Source: Glandiceps talaboti
Taxonomy: Eukaryota > Hemichordata > Enteropneusta > Spengelidae
Direction: 5' to 3'
Assembly (NCBI RefSeq): GCF_964340395.1
Contig: NC_135561.1
Coordinates: 9,150,732-9,214,731, forward strand
DNA: 64,000 bases
Numbering within the stretch: the stretch's first letter is position 1; every line of letters starts with the position of its first letter. The notes below the pieces were generated by a model. It made no database searches. It worked only from the letters and a program-made list of their open reading frames with translations, and was not told the origin of the DNA. The translations under genes and the position numbers were made by a program. This document shows positions 1 to 13,420 of the stretch, in pieces.

Positions 1-110
1 CTACATGGGCTGGACAAACACGAAAAAAAAGATCGATGTGAGGGTATTTAAGTGATGCGCACTCTGACCAGAAATGATTTTTCTTTTTTTTGGCCCTGTT
101 TGGTATGCAA
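1..110. repeat. Dispersed repeat fragment shared with 51048-51150
   Basis: Both places carry the order GGGCT(G)GACAAACAC, an A-run, a GATAATTAAGTG-like stretch, then a conserved GA..CGATTTTT and a T-run. The fragment sits in the intron upstream of the first visible transporter exon. It looks like a degenerate mobile-element piece of unknown class. Confidence 0.45.
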
Positions 111-243
111 TTTTTTATTTGAAGGTCAATTCCGGTGTCAATATCTAAACCTCTAATTGACTCAGAGGCGTACATTTTGCAATAAGTCAGTTGTCAAATT
201 TTCAAAACAATGTACAAGTGTTACTTTTCTTCTTTTGTTGTAG

Positions 244-959
244 GAATGGCTGGTCTTAACTACGTATGGCTTGCCCTAGTTGGGGCAATGATTCCTACGT
301 TGATGATAATTTTGATGATATTCATGCCTGAGACTCCACGTTATTTACTCAGTAAAAACAAACGAAATGATGCTCTTGGTGCTTTAACTTATCTCAGAGG
401 TAGTTACATCGATGTCGACGAGGAATGCTGTGAAATTGAATCAAATTTAGACCAACAGGTAAAAAACAGTTTATTTTACTGTCATTGATACTTCAGGCTA
501 ATGACCTTTGAACCTGTGTATGCCCATATTCATTGGTTCAGATATCAGTGAGTTTTTTTTGTCATATTCTGATATCAGAACTCATCAATGGCAATTCTTT
601 GTATGAGAAATGTAGAAACAAGTTTCCACAAATGCCTGTACCGGGGGGTATACATGATTTTCCTTAATCCAAGGACGTACTATCTGAGAATGCAATCAAA
701 GAAAAGTTATGGGATATTCTGCTTACCCTGACCATAGACGTTTCCCTCCAACATCTATTTCATGATATAGTGACTGTAATGCTGTGTGGGTGACATCAGA
801 TTAGAAAATGTGTGCCATTGTGATTGGCTGCTCATTCCAGTCATAAATATATATTTAGTTTCACATCATATGGAAATGCCACTGATGTCATCTAACACCG
901 CATTAGCAGCAGCAGGTCTATTTAAATGCAATACAAATTTGCATCAGTGGCTTAAAAAA

Positions 960-1030
<71 letters not shown>

Positions 1031-1048
1031 TGTGTGTCTGTGTGTGTC

Positions 1049-1110
<62 letters not shown>

Positions 1111-3234
1111 TATATATGTTTTTCGGTGTAAATGCTCAAATCAACAACTTACATTTATTTCATTTCACTAACTATTCGACCATCATGACTCCCACCAAAT
1201 CATCATATGTTTGTTTGCTTCTCCAGGAAGATATGTCCATGTCGGAGTTCCTGAGACCAAGTCTGTACAAGCCATTGATTGTGAGCGTAATGTTGATGAT
1301 ATTTCAACAGTTTAGTGGCATCAATGCTGTTATGTTCTACACTGTCGATATCTTCCATAGTGCTGGTTTCACTGATGGACATCTAGCAACTGTAATTGTT
1401 GGTGCAGTACAGGTGGTATTTACAATTTTAGCGGCATCCATCATGGATAGGGCTGGAAGGAGAATTTTGTTAATAGTAGCAGGTGAGAAACATTTCTTTC
1501 CTGGTATTGGTCATTTTATGAAAAAAAAAATGTTGATAACCGTCAGAGCTGTTACGTTGATTACACGACAGTATGAGGGGTAATATGAAATCTTTTAGTG
1601 TTCAAGTATAGCCATGTGTATTATAACATATCACATCCTCTTGTATGAGGGTGTCCGTATTTTATGTTTCTCATCATATCACCTCAAAGAAATGTCAGGC
1701 ATGGTTGTGGGATGCGATAGCAAAAATCTCCACACTACTGGATTCTTGGTTATTTGTACTGGTGGGTTTACATACTATTAGGCAAAAAAATAAAAAAAAT
1801 AAAAAAAAAATATTGGTTCCGGTTACCCAACCCCACCTAGTTTTTCACTGCCGACCCTAAACTTTTTTTTTTTACATATTAAAATCGCGAAAATTCTGAA
1901 GTCTCACATGAAATAGTGGATGCGGAAACTGACATCAACTTAAAAAGACAATATAAAACTGGTCTTTCAATCTGTAATGGCTGTACATCTGATGAGAAGA
2001 AACCAATAACACAGAGTGCATATGGAAAACAATGGAAAACATAACTACCTGAACTATTATTCATACATGAAAAAGAAAAATTAAAAAAAAATCTACCTAC
2101 CGCCTATTCCAATTTAGTTTAGGCCTAAGGCTGCATACCTATATAAATGAAAAGTGATCATTTGAAATCCATATGTTATATTACAGGTACTGGAATGACA
2201 ATTAGTTCTGTTACATTTGGTCTGTATTACCAGTTATCGGACTCATCAGCGTCCAACTCAACACTTGCAACCTTAGCAACTGCATCATCATCCTCGTCGA
2301 ATCTGAACTGGCTCTCGCTGACCAGTATGATTGTATACATTATATCATTTTCACTTGGTTGGGGAGCTATTCCATGGTTGGTCATGTCGGAAATATTCCC
2401 TTCCAGGGCTAGGGGAGTAGCTAGTGGTATTGCCACACTGGTCAACTGGACATGTGCATTTATTGTGACGTTAACATTTGTACATATGTCGGTAAGTAGA
2501 AATTTATGGCAAATTGTCTTTATTAGCTCTCTAGATCGCATGCTTGATTATTGCAAACCAAGTTTTTACATACCCAGTTATCACATACCCAGTTATCACA
2601 TGCCTTGTTATCACATGCCTAGTTATCACATACCTAGTTATCACATGCCTAATTATTATATACTAAGTTATTAAATGCCTATTTATCACATGCCTAGTAC
2701 TAGTTGTTATGTACCAAATTATCACGTCTTGTTATCACATGTCTGTTTATTACATACCTAGCTTATCACATGCTTGGTTATCACATATCTAGTTATTACA
2801 TGCCAGGTGGTCATAAACCTCATTATTACATGCCTAGTTATCACATTATGACATACCTAGTTATCCAAGTGGTAAGTTATCGCACCAATAAAAGCATTTG
2901 GTATGCTGACTTCGAACTTGGGTGATACAGGATTTTGATCCCTCTGAATTTTATATCACACACACACAGGTGAACATTTCGACATATTAAGTTTTACATA
3001 ATAATTGTTCACATTCTTGTTTGTTTTTTGTGTTTCAATTTTTTTTTCTGTGTATTTTTTTTTTCTGTCTTCTAGGATGCAATGTCAAACCAAGGAGTAT
3101 TTTGGTTCTTTGCTGGTGTCTGCTTCCTAGGGATAGTTTTTGTGTTCTTCATTGTACCAGAGACCAAAGGACGTTCTCTTGAAGAGATAGAGGCTTATTT
3201 TGAAGGCCGCAGCCCAAGTACTGAAGAATTTTAG
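244..3234 (+). CDS. SLC2A8-like: Facilitated sugar transporter, class III GLUT (GLUT8-like), 5'-truncated by window edge
   Basis: Four exons are visible: 244-458, 1227-1482, 2187-2491 and 3076-3234 (stop TAG 3232-3234), with GT-AG borders and consistent phases (2, 0, 1, 0), giving about 310 residues. N-terminal exons lie left of the window. Seen in order: the PETPRYLL sugar-transport signature after TM6, [13 protein letters not shown] in TM7 (the hexose-binding QQxSGxN motif), MDRAGRR between TM8 and TM9, a long loop 9 with an NST glycosylation sequon, [15 protein letters not shown] in TM10, and [11 protein letters not shown] at the C-terminal end. A glycosylated loop 9 is typical of class III GLUTs, and the match around TM7 is closest to GLUT8. 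The family moves hexoses across plasma or endosomal membranes by facilitated diffusion. It could instead be annotated as a Tret1-like transporter. The substrate cannot be read from sequence. A possible AATAAA at 3738-3743 lies inside a MITE copy. Confidence 0.93.
961..1110. repeat. (TG)n microsatellite
   Basis: About 150 bp of near-uninterrupted TG with a few TC interruptions around 1029-1052. It is in the transporter intron just upstream of the exon at 1227. It creates long artificial Cys-Val reading frames that are not coding. Confidence 0.97.
1814..2120 (+). mobile_element. MITE-like dispersed element, family with GGTTCCGGTTACCCAACCCC end
   Basis: About 305 bp lying in the transporter intron between the exons at 1227 and 2187. 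The same sequence recurs at 46002-46306 (same orientation) and 21808-22085 (inverted), with end pieces at 21033-21178 and 42219-42338. One end reads GGTTCCGGTTACCC; the other ends in a degenerate copy of the complement (AATTGGAATCA in the 46 kb copy), consistent with short terminal inverted repeats. It has no coding capacity, so it would need transposase supplied elsewhere. Confidence 0.65.
2566..2866. repeat. 15-bp minisatellite
   Basis: About 20 tandem copies of a 15-bp unit close to ACATGCCTAGTTATC. It starts about 75 bp after the donor of the transporter exon that ends at 2491. Confidence 0.92.
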
Positions 3235-3438
3235 CTTTATTTGTTGTCCCAAAGTCTGTCTTCTTCAAACTTTTATTACATTGTTCCATGCAACTATACA
3301 AGTCAACAAAATACCAGAAGTACTTCATGATAGTTTATTTCAATCACTTTGTTGTCCAACAGAACATAATGACAAAACTGAGAGAAATCCAAATGATGTA
3401 TATTTTATTAGCCTTTAAACATGTGTATTTTATTTTCT

Positions 3439-3944
3439 TTAAAGTGACCATATGGATAAAAAATAGCAATTATTTTGGCTTTTGGATTATTAAAACAGTA
3501 TTTTTGCTAAGGTTGGGGAACCCCGATAACAGAAAGGAGAATACGGTAAAACAGGCATAGTTTCAAATGCATTGTACCATAATTATGGTTGAGAGCCTGG
3601 TAAAATGACAGGGAAAGTCAGGTAGATTTTACTTACCACCCATAACAAATCCACTGTAAAATAACTCTACATTCTTTTGTTTCCTTTAAAAAACAACAGA
3701 AACAACATTTATTAAAATTCATAAATTACAAATGATTAATAAATGTGTGCAATGTTTGTTATTGTACGTATAATAACAAACTTTTTTTCATGTTTATCAG
3801 TCATTTGCAATTTATTGAGGTACAAACAAGTACTTGGCATATGTTGTTTCACATTGATTTTTCAAGAAGGAAGCCATGATAAAGTTGTTTATCAATTAAA
3901 AATCCAAAATAAATACCCAATCCTCATCCATATGGCCACTTTAA
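3439..3944 (+). mobile_element. Foldback MITE copy A, interrupted
   Basis: Begins TTAAAGTGACCATATGGAT and ends ATCCATATGGCCACTTTAA, which are reverse complements apart from one base. It holds the family's central palindrome around ATTGTACGTA. At about 506 bp it is longer than copies at 6244-6518 and 59957-60302, apparently because 3500-3700 holds an insertion. Part of that insertion (3595-3650) resembles the repeat at 47089-47279. Confidence 0.72.
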
Positions 3945-4439
3945 AACTTTGAATGAATACACATTGCTGCAATTATCCTTCAAGAAATTCACACCCAGTG
4001 CACCAACAGACAAATCATGGTGGTAAATATACAGAAACATAAATAGTTACATGGAACAATTTATTTTATACCAGTTATTGCATGACTATGGCTAAATCAT
4101 TAGAAGCATGAATTTGCTATACATGTATCCCTCGCGCCTTTTCAGTACTTTGGACATGTCTTCTTTTACTTTTATTTGAATGGGTTGCACCATATTTACA
4201 TAGATAGGGGTGAAAGGCCTCTACAGTAGTTATATGTGTCTGTGCATGAACTTGCCTACTTGCAAATGGAAATACTTAGCCTTCCAAATTTGCATTCTAT
4301 GTAAGCTTTGTGGCTATTATATGGCAGGCTTAGTCATCAGTGTAAGCCTACTATGACATAGGTGTAAATATAGCAAAACAGCCTGTTGTTCAGAAAAAAC
4401 ACATCATTTTAAATTTACATGAGCACTACTTCTTAATGA

Positions 4440-4770
4440 GATTGAAAGCCTGAGTTTCAATCCCAGGTTCTCACATTAGTATTATCATGGAAGTATAACC
4501 TTCCATGGTATTATCTTATCAGTGGAATCATAAGAATTACATAGGATTATTCTTTTTGTACTGACCAACTCTTTCCATAGCTCTGCCAGATAACTGATTT
4601 AATATTACACCTAAATTTTAATCCTATGTTAAAGGCCAATACTTCAATCCCAGGTTCTTGCATTAGTGTTATCATATCAGTGGAGTTATAAGGATTACAT
4701 AGGAGTATTCTTTTAGTTTTGGGCTAACTTTTTCTATAACTTGATTTTCATCCTAATATGAACTGAGCCC
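4440..4770. repeat. Imperfect direct tandem duplication (about 190 bp)
   Basis: The order CAATCCCAGGTTCT, CATTAGT, TTATCATATCAGTGGA, ATAAGGATTACATAGGA and TATTCTTTT appears from about 4455 and again from about 4650. The first copy carries an extra GGAAGTATAACCTTCCATGG segment that also occurs near 44663. Confidence 0.7.
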
Positions 4771-5330
4771 TTAATTAATACTTCAGTTAATCAAGTAAAT
4801 TACATTGTTGCAATGGTTACGGTCAGGCTTTGCATCATTTCTGATTGATATGTTGCTATTGAAGTAAATAATCACACTAGAAAGACAAGTGATTGTGTTA
4901 TTGCCATGGCAATAGTATGATAAAAATAAACTGAGCTCTCTAGAGATGTTAGCACACCTTCACATCTTTGTTTGCCATACTACTATTACGTAGTTTCAAA
5001 ATGGGAAGATCTTATTAAAATACCAATATCAGATTATGAATAATCAGAAAACCAGTTATCTGATTGAGCTATAGAGAATTACAATCCTGAACCAGCAGAG
5101 TGGTCGTGTGCAAGCCCTGTGGCTCCACTAGTAAGATATTTGTAATTCAAGACTAAGTGATTCATACATTTGATGTGAGGATATCTTTGTTATAATATAT
5201 ATATATATATATGGAACCATATTTTTTTTACTGCAACATGTTCAATCAATTCTAAATTCTATTAACTAGCAATGCTCATACCTTGATTTTTGAACTTATT
5301 TCAAACTGTTAAAAGGTTTATACTGTGCAG

Positions 5331-5812
5331 TTATACCACAGGGAAAAGGACAAATAATCAATTTTGTTCTCGCGATTTTCCGGATTTCTAATATTATTTT
5401 CTGTATATTTCAAATAAAGTTTTAAATACTGTTTCCTCTCACTTGTTTTTTTTCTTTCTATTTCTTTCCTGATATCACTGTCTTATCTGAGTTTATCAGC
5501 TTTGCATTAATTAGTAGCTTGCTAGAACAAACTCACTATTTGTCCAAATGTGTTACCTCCATTAGTCGGATCAGTGGATGTTTACACTCACGGCATAATT
5601 GTGGGCAAATAGTGAGTTTGTTCTAGCAAGCTACTAATTAATGCAAAGCTGATAAACTCAGATAAGACAGTGATATCAGGTAGGAAATAGAAAGAAAAAA
5701 ACTGAGAAGAAACAGTATTTAAAACTTTATTTGTAATATACAGAAAATAATATTAGAAATCTGGAAAATCGTGAAAACAAAATTGATAATTTGTCCTTTT
5801 CCCTGTGGTTAT
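5331..5812. repeat. Long inverted repeat, about 210-bp arms
   Basis: Left arm 5331-5544 and right arm 5603-5812 are near-perfect reverse complements (roughly 95% by eye) separated by about 58 bp. Landmarks are TAGCTTGCTAGAACAAACTC on the left with its complement at 5613 onwards, and CCACAGGGAAAAGGACAAAT with its complement at the far end. The left arm includes an AATAAA. No target-site duplication or known transposon end was recognised. Confidence 0.93.
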
Positions 5813-6243
5813 ACCTTGATCCTTTGGCAGTTTCAAAACACTCTTCCGTGACATTGCAAATTAGTATCTTGGATGGTGTTGTAAAAGAGGCTGTGGTTTA
5901 CAACAGTGTTTCAAAATAACTCTTTTAGTTTCTTCTCCAAGCTCTCCCTATCATGAAGCTTATAAAACACTCCTGTTCAAATATTTAGCTGAGAAAAGAA
6001 CTAATCAAACAAATAAATATTGGGGGGGGGGGGGTGTTGAACCACATTTAATGCCTTGAGCAAGGGGATTGACGACTGGGATTGTAGAACATAATACTGT
6101 CCCTGTCAGTACCTAGATTACATATAAATACGCATGAACATAATATAGTTATATGGTAGAGAAGGTTAATACAAAACAAACAAACAAGTACAAATGAAGG
6201 GGTCACATTATGAAAGAAATTACTTCATAGCAGTGTCAGAATT

Positions 6244-6518
6244 AAAGTGACCATATCGTTGAGAATTGGGAATTTATTTTGGAATTTTGATTTAAATAAA
6301 TTGTGAAACATTAAAAAAATACATGTAAAATGTTTGTTATTGTACGTACAATAACAAACTTTTTACACTTTTTGCATCTTTTTGTAATTTATTGAGTTAC
6401 AAACAAGGTCTTGGTATATGTTATTTCACATTGTCTTTTCAATAGAAAAAACATAGTCAAGTTGTTTTATAAATTAAAATTCCACAAAAATAAATACCTC
6501 ATTCATATGACCACTTTA
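6244..6518 (+). mobile_element. Foldback MITE copy B
   Basis: About 275 bp with ends AAAGTGACCATAT and ATATGACCACTTT and the centre GTTATTGTACGTACAATAAC, a 20-bp perfect palindrome. Same family as 3439-3944 and 59957-60302. Noncoding. Confidence 0.78.
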
Positions 6519-8147
6519 ATGTCTATTTTTTTGAAGTTTACAAGTTTTGTTGGTTTCCATAATGGTTATATACTAGTTAGCTTGTGGATGTGGGAGTCAT
6601 GCAAATACAGCTAATATTCTGGTTTCATTTTCATAAAAAATGGGCCTGTTTCATCATTTTTGTGTAATGTTAGGCGACAGTATGATTCTAGATTATACAT
6701 TGTTTCTTCTGCAAATGTCTGTTGACTGCATTCTGGGTATAAAGTTGGAAAAATTGCCAAGCAAAATGGCTACCAATTATTTACCATGATATGAAAAGTA
6801 TGGCCTATAACTTGAATTGAAGTTCTCCTCCATCTACTAGTATCAATATATTTTTTTCACCCAGCATCAACATGTAAGCAGTCATGTTGCAATAATCTGT
6901 AAAACTATTAAACCATGGAGGATCATTAGTATATTCATAGACATTACGTCGTGTGTAAAAACAAAACAAAATGGCTGCCAATATTTGTATTTTCCACTTT
7001 TTGTATCCTTGAATATTTGTATATAGTATGAATATTTCCAAGTTTGTCCCATAGAATTTGTTCACTACATACACATGCAGGCTACAAAGCACAAACACAA
7101 CCAGTACCCAAGTCACAGTGTGGCAAACAGGGTGAATCAGACCCTTTCTCTCATCAAATTTTAGTCAAACTACGAATATTTCCAATTTTTTTCCCTTTTT
7201 AACTGCATATTCATTGGTCCCATAGTTAAGGTATATGTATAAGTAACTACACAAATAACAGGTGATTTAGTAGTGTGTAGGGTATATCACATATCTATCT
7301 AAGTAGTCGTTAAAAAAAATTCCAGTGGCAGCCAGTGGAACTTCATGAGTTCTAACAATAACATTGCTTTTCATAGAATACAGTCTATTTTCACACTATT
7401 TGATTGCCACGTGTCTCTTATATGCAATTTTTTCAGTATTCATTGAATTTTTGGAATTGGAATTTAGGGATATTAGGATATTGATGATTTTCATGTTAAC
7501 AACTACAAACTACTTAAAGGCTACCGTACATTAGTTATTTTTCAACAGGGTAAGTTAGACAGTTTATCTCAATAACTGAAATGTTGTGACGTATTTGTAT
7601 ACAAGGAGTAAAACTTCTCCACATAACACACAATTTTGAGGAACCAGACTAGTTTTCATGTAGTTGTCGACTAATGAAAACACTGCAGAATGGTCAGACA
7701 AAAAGTTTAGTTATTTTGACTCCCACAAGAAAGCAAATCTTTCTTTAAATACTGCAAGTGAAGTCCTGCATGATTTGGTAGTCTGGGAATTGTTTGTTGT
7801 CTGACAGTGTGCATACTAGGTAACCATGACATCCTGGGACATACTAATATAGTAGTAGACTGTATTAAAGATATGTCGTGTCGTTCTGTCCTCACCGGCC
7901 TCCCCTGTGTGAGGGCGCCCCATCACAGCATAACTTTCAGACTATTATCATAGCAACACAACAAAATCTATAGTATGGAATGTCTGTGTTCTTGACTACA
8001 TGGTCTAATTTAACATTTCCAAGTTTAACAAAATACCATATTGTACTCAATACTATCTTTGTTGTTTCTAACACAGGAAAAAAAAACAATTTTGGAAGCA
8101 AATGCAAATTTTAACGGACGTTGTCAGGGGCATACCAAAATGGACTC

Positions 8148-8300
8148 TTCCAAGACATATGAAACAAGCTGGAGTGATACACCTGGGATCTTGGTGCTGT
8201 CTGTAGTATACCCCTGGCAAGGTGTCAGCAAAAATTTGGGACTTGCCTCCAAAAGTTTTGACTCTGTCAGTAGAATTTTCATTTGAAATTATGAACCCAG
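8148..8300. mobile_element. MITE-like fragment, family ending TTTTGACTCTGTSAGTAGAA
   Basis: Shares GTCAGCA.AAA.TTGGGA.TTGC followed by TTTTGACTCTG and a GTAGAAATTT-like end with 39003-39232 and, more loosely, with 36655-36755. A 112-residue minus-strand frame crosses it but lacks recognisable domains. Confidence 0.5.
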
Positions 8301-9049
8301 GGACCATGAACATTTCATACTTGCATCTTTGTTGTTGATACGAACGATGATCACAAACGTTTTTCCATTTTTTTCTTATGTATTGTATGTCATTGTCATC
8401 AAACATTCCAGAGTTCCAGGTTTTTTACTTTGTATTTTTATAGTTGTGCACTACAGCATAAAGCTGCATTTGGTAATAAAATAAGCATGGCCATGTGATG
8501 GTCATGTGATGATCACATGATGTTATTATTGAGAGTTTTCAAATTACATAATGCAGCTATAGCCATGTTGTCAATGGGTGATAGAGTTTCCTACTCGCAC
8601 TGTGTCATGGCTTACTTGAGAAATATAGTTCCAATATATTTTTCATCTGCTGACAATTTTTGTGTTTGATATTTTATCCTCGTTTTTTATTAGATTCTTA
8701 TCAGCAAGTAGAAGAAAGTGATGTAGATACATAACTGATGAATGAGTGGAAAATGGTGTAAGTTTCTATGGTAGTGCATCGCCATTTAACCCCTGCAAGT
8801 AGTAGTCTGGTGATATGGTACCTAATAGTGTCCGTCTTTATCCCACCCACTTCTACAATTAATGATGAGCTGTGCCATAGGGTGTCCACTGTTGCCCACA
8901 CCCCAATCCACCCTCATAATCGATGGTATCCCAGAAGATGACCTTTCAATGTGGGGTCAAGCAACCTTTCCCCAATCCCACCTCCATATTTGGAAGCTGT
9001 ACTAGTCATATGATGTGTGCTGAATTACAGTGGACAGTAGATGTGATAT

Positions 9050-9310
9050 AGCAAGGGATATGCTGTGTGCAACATGGCATGTGATATGCATTATATTACA
9101 TAGCATGGGATATGAAGTGGAGTACACCGTATGGGATATGCAGTACTGTATTACATGACATCAATGCAGTATATTACACAGTGTGGGATATAAAGTGTAC
9201 AACATGGCATGTGACTTGCAGTACATATGGTATATTAACCAGTATTACATGGCATGGGACATGCTGTGTTCAGTGTGGCATGGGATATAGAGTATATTAC
9301 ATGGCACATT
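9050..9310. repeat. Degenerate minisatellite
   Basis: Repeated cores ATGGCATGGGATATG and GTATATTACA alternate about eight times with a loose period near 30 bp. Some copies use GTGTGGGATATAAAG. Confidence 0.8.
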
Positions 9311-10635
9311 GTGTCACTGGCATGAATTAATTGTATAGTATAATACATTGCACAGAAATGTCAGCATGTTGATATAGGGGTATTACAAAACATATGCAAA
9401 GCTATGTTGTTACAACTGTCTTTAGGTAAGTCAAAAAAATGTACTAGTATTTCTAACAATTTTGAATACTTTGCGGTGAAAAAGTGGCTTGCTGTAAAAT
9501 GCCACATTATTGCATGTACTATAGTCACCAGTATGCATCACTTACAGACACTGCCATATACTTAATAGAAAAGAATTTGTCAAGTCAAACTAAATTGAAT
9601 ATCAAGTTGTGTTTGCTGATTCAATCTTTTTTTTTAACATCAACATTTCAGAAATGCTGTAGTTTTGCTGTCTGCAATCTCTCCGAACTTAAGAAGATTA
9701 ATGGAGAATACATTGTTCATGGTTCCAAGAATCAAAAGAACAGTAAAATATAGTCATTTTTGGGACGGTGAATTGGGAAAGAAATGTGATGTTTTAATCT
9801 GTCCACTACAGACCTTGATCAATCAATGATTTAATTATTCGGTGTTAATAATTAAATCATTGCAGGATCTAGGTCCACGGTCGCACTTGTTTTCAAGTTA
9901 CCATTTCCTACCAGAAGATTACTTCACAATAATGATGTCTATGAATTCTTCTCTTCAAAACAAAATAAACCAATCCAGAGACTTTGTGCAACACATGCTT
10001 CGCAGGAAGGATAGTCCAGGCATTCACTTTCATGTCAATAATTTAGTTATTTTTAGTTTATATCGATGAGAACACTCCTAGTATTTATGGATTTATAAGC
10101 TAAGAAAGCTAAGGGACGATCGCACAATGTCACACAAGCTCAATAAGCAAACTTCGTAATTTAATGGGGAGTTGGTCTGGCGTCATTACGATTGCAGAAC
10201 TTCATTTTGGCATTTCTAACCAAACTTCGAAAAAGTTCATGCCTTCAATTATAAAAGTTTCTGTATTTACTACTGGGATGTTGATAAGTTGATAAAAATT
10301 TACTTCTAATGTGAGATACAGTGCTTGATTTCCGATAGTATCTTGATGTGTTTACAATCGTCTCAATAAACAGGTTCAGGACTTCATGTTCACCATCATG
10401 TGTTACACATTATATTGATCATAGTGATGCGACCTCTACAGTTTTCATCATGGTTTACATCGTATATAAATATGTGATGTCAAACTTGTGAATGTTCATT
10501 TAGGGGAGGGGAGGGGGAGGCTTGTCCTAAACAAAGGATGTTCGATTAATGAGCTTGTTTGACATTGTGGGAACGTCCCTAGGGATATTAGGATGTACAT
10601 GAGTCATAAGTTGAAAGAAACTCAGTGTTTTTGCA

Positions 10636-10975
10636 GACTTTCACACTGGGTAAAAAGTGTACACAATTATGAAAATTTTGCACTGATTGTAAGATAGTTA
10701 CTTTAGCAGACTTTCACACGATGTAAAATTCAAACTATAGCTTGTACACAATCATAAAAAGTTTATACAAACTGTTTATATGCAAAGATAGTTGCTTTTT
10801 TTGGCAGACTTTCACTCAAGGTAAAATTCCATCTCGAATGTACACAATCATAAAACATTTGTACAAACTGTTCATGTGCAAAAATAGTTGCTATATTTGC
10901 AGACTTTCAGACAATTTTAAATTCAAACTCCAGAGTGTACACAATCATAAAAAGTTTGTACAAACTTCATATTAA
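10636..10975. repeat. About 100-bp tandem repeat, 3-4 copies
   Basis: Each copy has GCAGACTTTCA, then GTAAAATTCAAACT, GTACACAATCATAAAA, GTTTGTACAAACT and AAGATAGTTGCT. Copies diverge by roughly 15-20%. Intergenic. Confidence 0.88.
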
Positions 10976-12223
10976 GCAAAAACATTAACATCAATTAATA
11001 TGCTCTAGTTATACACACTTCACCATAGTAAAATACAGCCAGAACATTATAAAATTACTGCTGATGGTGGAGGGTGGCAATTCAAATACTTTAATACTGA
11101 GATGAATGGCTGAATACTATTTAATATTCATTCATGGTTCAACTTCAAATAAATTAATGAATTAAAATCTGGCTGACGTAGGAGAGAACTCTTCAGTCTA
11201 TTTACTGTGTTCTACATCAGTCTGGTTTCCTCTTTTTAACCTCTGTCCAATGGAAAGGACAACTGATGCATGCTGGTTGTATTGTGTGAATTTGTGTCTG
11301 GTGAAACTGTAGCTAAGACATAATGTGGCAGATGGGGTTGAGTCTGACCGTCACTGTCATCATTCAAATTTTAATCACAATGTTCAAAATCATGAGCTTT
11401 GTCTAAAAAACATGGGACTGTGAGATTATATTTCAAGACATTGGAAAATGAAGGGAGATGGGAAGTGATATATGGTATTCTATGACCAAAGATGCATGGG
11501 CCTTTCCTCATGAAGGCCAGTGTTTTGGTGTGTAGCATGATTTCATGTTCCAATAGAGTTATATAGCATTTGCTTTGGCAAATTAATGATAGATTGATTT
11601 TTTTTATCAGTGAAATCAAATTTCAAGTTCTAAAATGCAATTAACGTTGTTGTATAGGCTCTTTTTTTCATCCAATTCTTTATTGTAGAAATGCAGTTGT
11701 AACCTAATCTGCTAAAAATAAAGATATTGATTCCCAAATGTTCAGTGATTGTCCCTTTAATATTAATCGGTCAGTGTTTGTGGCATGTTTACTGCTTATG
11801 TACGGTATACTCTTTGCTAGTTTTGACTCCAGTGCGTCTAAATAAAAATGTATGAGTGGATTTACATAGTTTTATTGATAAATTCACCTGACGCCCTAGC
11901 CCACACAACAACCTTAAATTGTTCTCCATTTTGACCAGTATGTCATGTACATTATAGTTACTATTCTGGCACACAGCCTAAAATGTTATTAGAAAATATC
12001 TGTGGTTACATTAAAAAGTGTACAGCCATATCAACTATTACAATAAATGTTATAGTGCTGAACTGTAAGGCAGTGTAGTATAGATCCAGGCCAAACTCTT
12101 CAGCCTTCAATTATTGCTGTGGGTACGTGGAGTCAAGCCCAGGCTGTTGCATAAAATGTGGCCCTCTCCTAATTCCATTTTTTTAAAATATGGCCCTTCC
12201 CTAAGAATTGACAAGTAAAAATA

Positions 12224-12254
12224 CCCCCCCCCCCCATCCTTGCCCCCCCCCCCC
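12224..12254. repeat. Two 12-nt poly(C) tracts
   Basis: Runs of 12 C at 12224-12235 and 12243-12254. The sequence after them (CTGTATTTATACTGAAGACTC) resembles the end of the foldback element at 17807-19926, so a relic of that family may lie here. Confidence 0.8.
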
Positions 12255-13420
12255 TGTATTTATACTGAAGACTCTATTTGCCAACATTTGTTAGTTCATG
12301 GAGATTGTTTATTTTTGAGACAGATAAATACAAACAAATGGGTGGGTAGTGTCAGTTTTGAGGAGAGAACAGTTAGATAACTCACACTATCAAGCTATTA
12401 ATACAGACAATTGTTCACAATTGCACACTTTCAACCCCATGTAGTCACAAACAAACAAACAAAAACGTGATTTCGTTTGGCAATATTACCCTTGACTAGA
12501 CTGTGCACATGTGATCAAAGACTGCACTGCATGCTGTAGTCTCCATAGTAGGTTTGTACAGTAGATGAATAGTGATGTACACGTATGTTGTATTTCAAAT
12601 CTCTGCCGTACACTCTGATTGTGTAAATAAAGGTTTGTTTGTTGGTTGGTATTACAGGTGTTGGGTCTTTTGCATTAATTCCCACGGAAATCAATATAAA
12701 TAATAACACTTTTCTTTCCTCCAGATGAGATACTTCTCTTCACAACTTATACGTACGCAATCTCTGTTTTTAACTGAGGTGTACCAAACATCGTATATGT
12801 AGGCTAACATGTACTTTTGTTTGTTTCTCGAGATTTAAGATAGAGGAATTTTGGTTGAATGAAATACAAGAAGAATACAGGTCATGATTTAATTGAATAG
12901 TATTGATTTCGAAATACTTACTGGAGTTGTCCCTATTATTGTTAATATAAAAGGAATTGTGAACTCAAATTGATTTTTTTTCCAAACTCTGAAATTTTTA
13001 TCAACAGATGGAAACCATGTAATGGTTAACATTTTATATGAGAATGTATCAGACTGTGTCTTAGGGTATGGAATAGGCCAAATTAATGGAAAAGAAGATA
13101 GGTTGAAAAAAATTGAAACTGGGATTTAAACGAAGTGTATCATTAAAAAGCACACCAGCAAGTAAGAAACTTGTGTATAGACATAAGATTATAACCCGTC
13201 TTTTCAATTTTGTAACACTTCTATCAGCTTGAGCAGATTCTTGTCTTTATAAGCGGGTTACTTCATAATCTTTGATGTTGGTGAGAGATCTTTCTCCAAC
13301 GTCTTTGTACGTTCGTTCAGCGTTAAGACCACTAAAAGAATTCTTTCGAGGTGCAACATGTGCGATCGAGCCTCGAGTCTAGCGCCACTAACGGTATAGT
13401 ATGGAAACCCTAAAGTCCAA

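Noticed and set aside
786-1226. Long upstream extension of the transporter exon frame through the TG tract
   Set aside because: A clear acceptor (CTCCAG at 1221-1226), phase agreement with the previous exon, and protein similarity place the exon start at 1227.
2556-2866. Evenly spaced short repeats considered as a CRISPR-like array
   Set aside because: Units are contiguous 15-mers with no unique spacers, inside an intron of an animal gene: a minisatellite.
8068-8406. 112-residue minus-strand frame
   Set aside because: Crosses a dispersed repeat fragment (8148-8300) and shows no domain.
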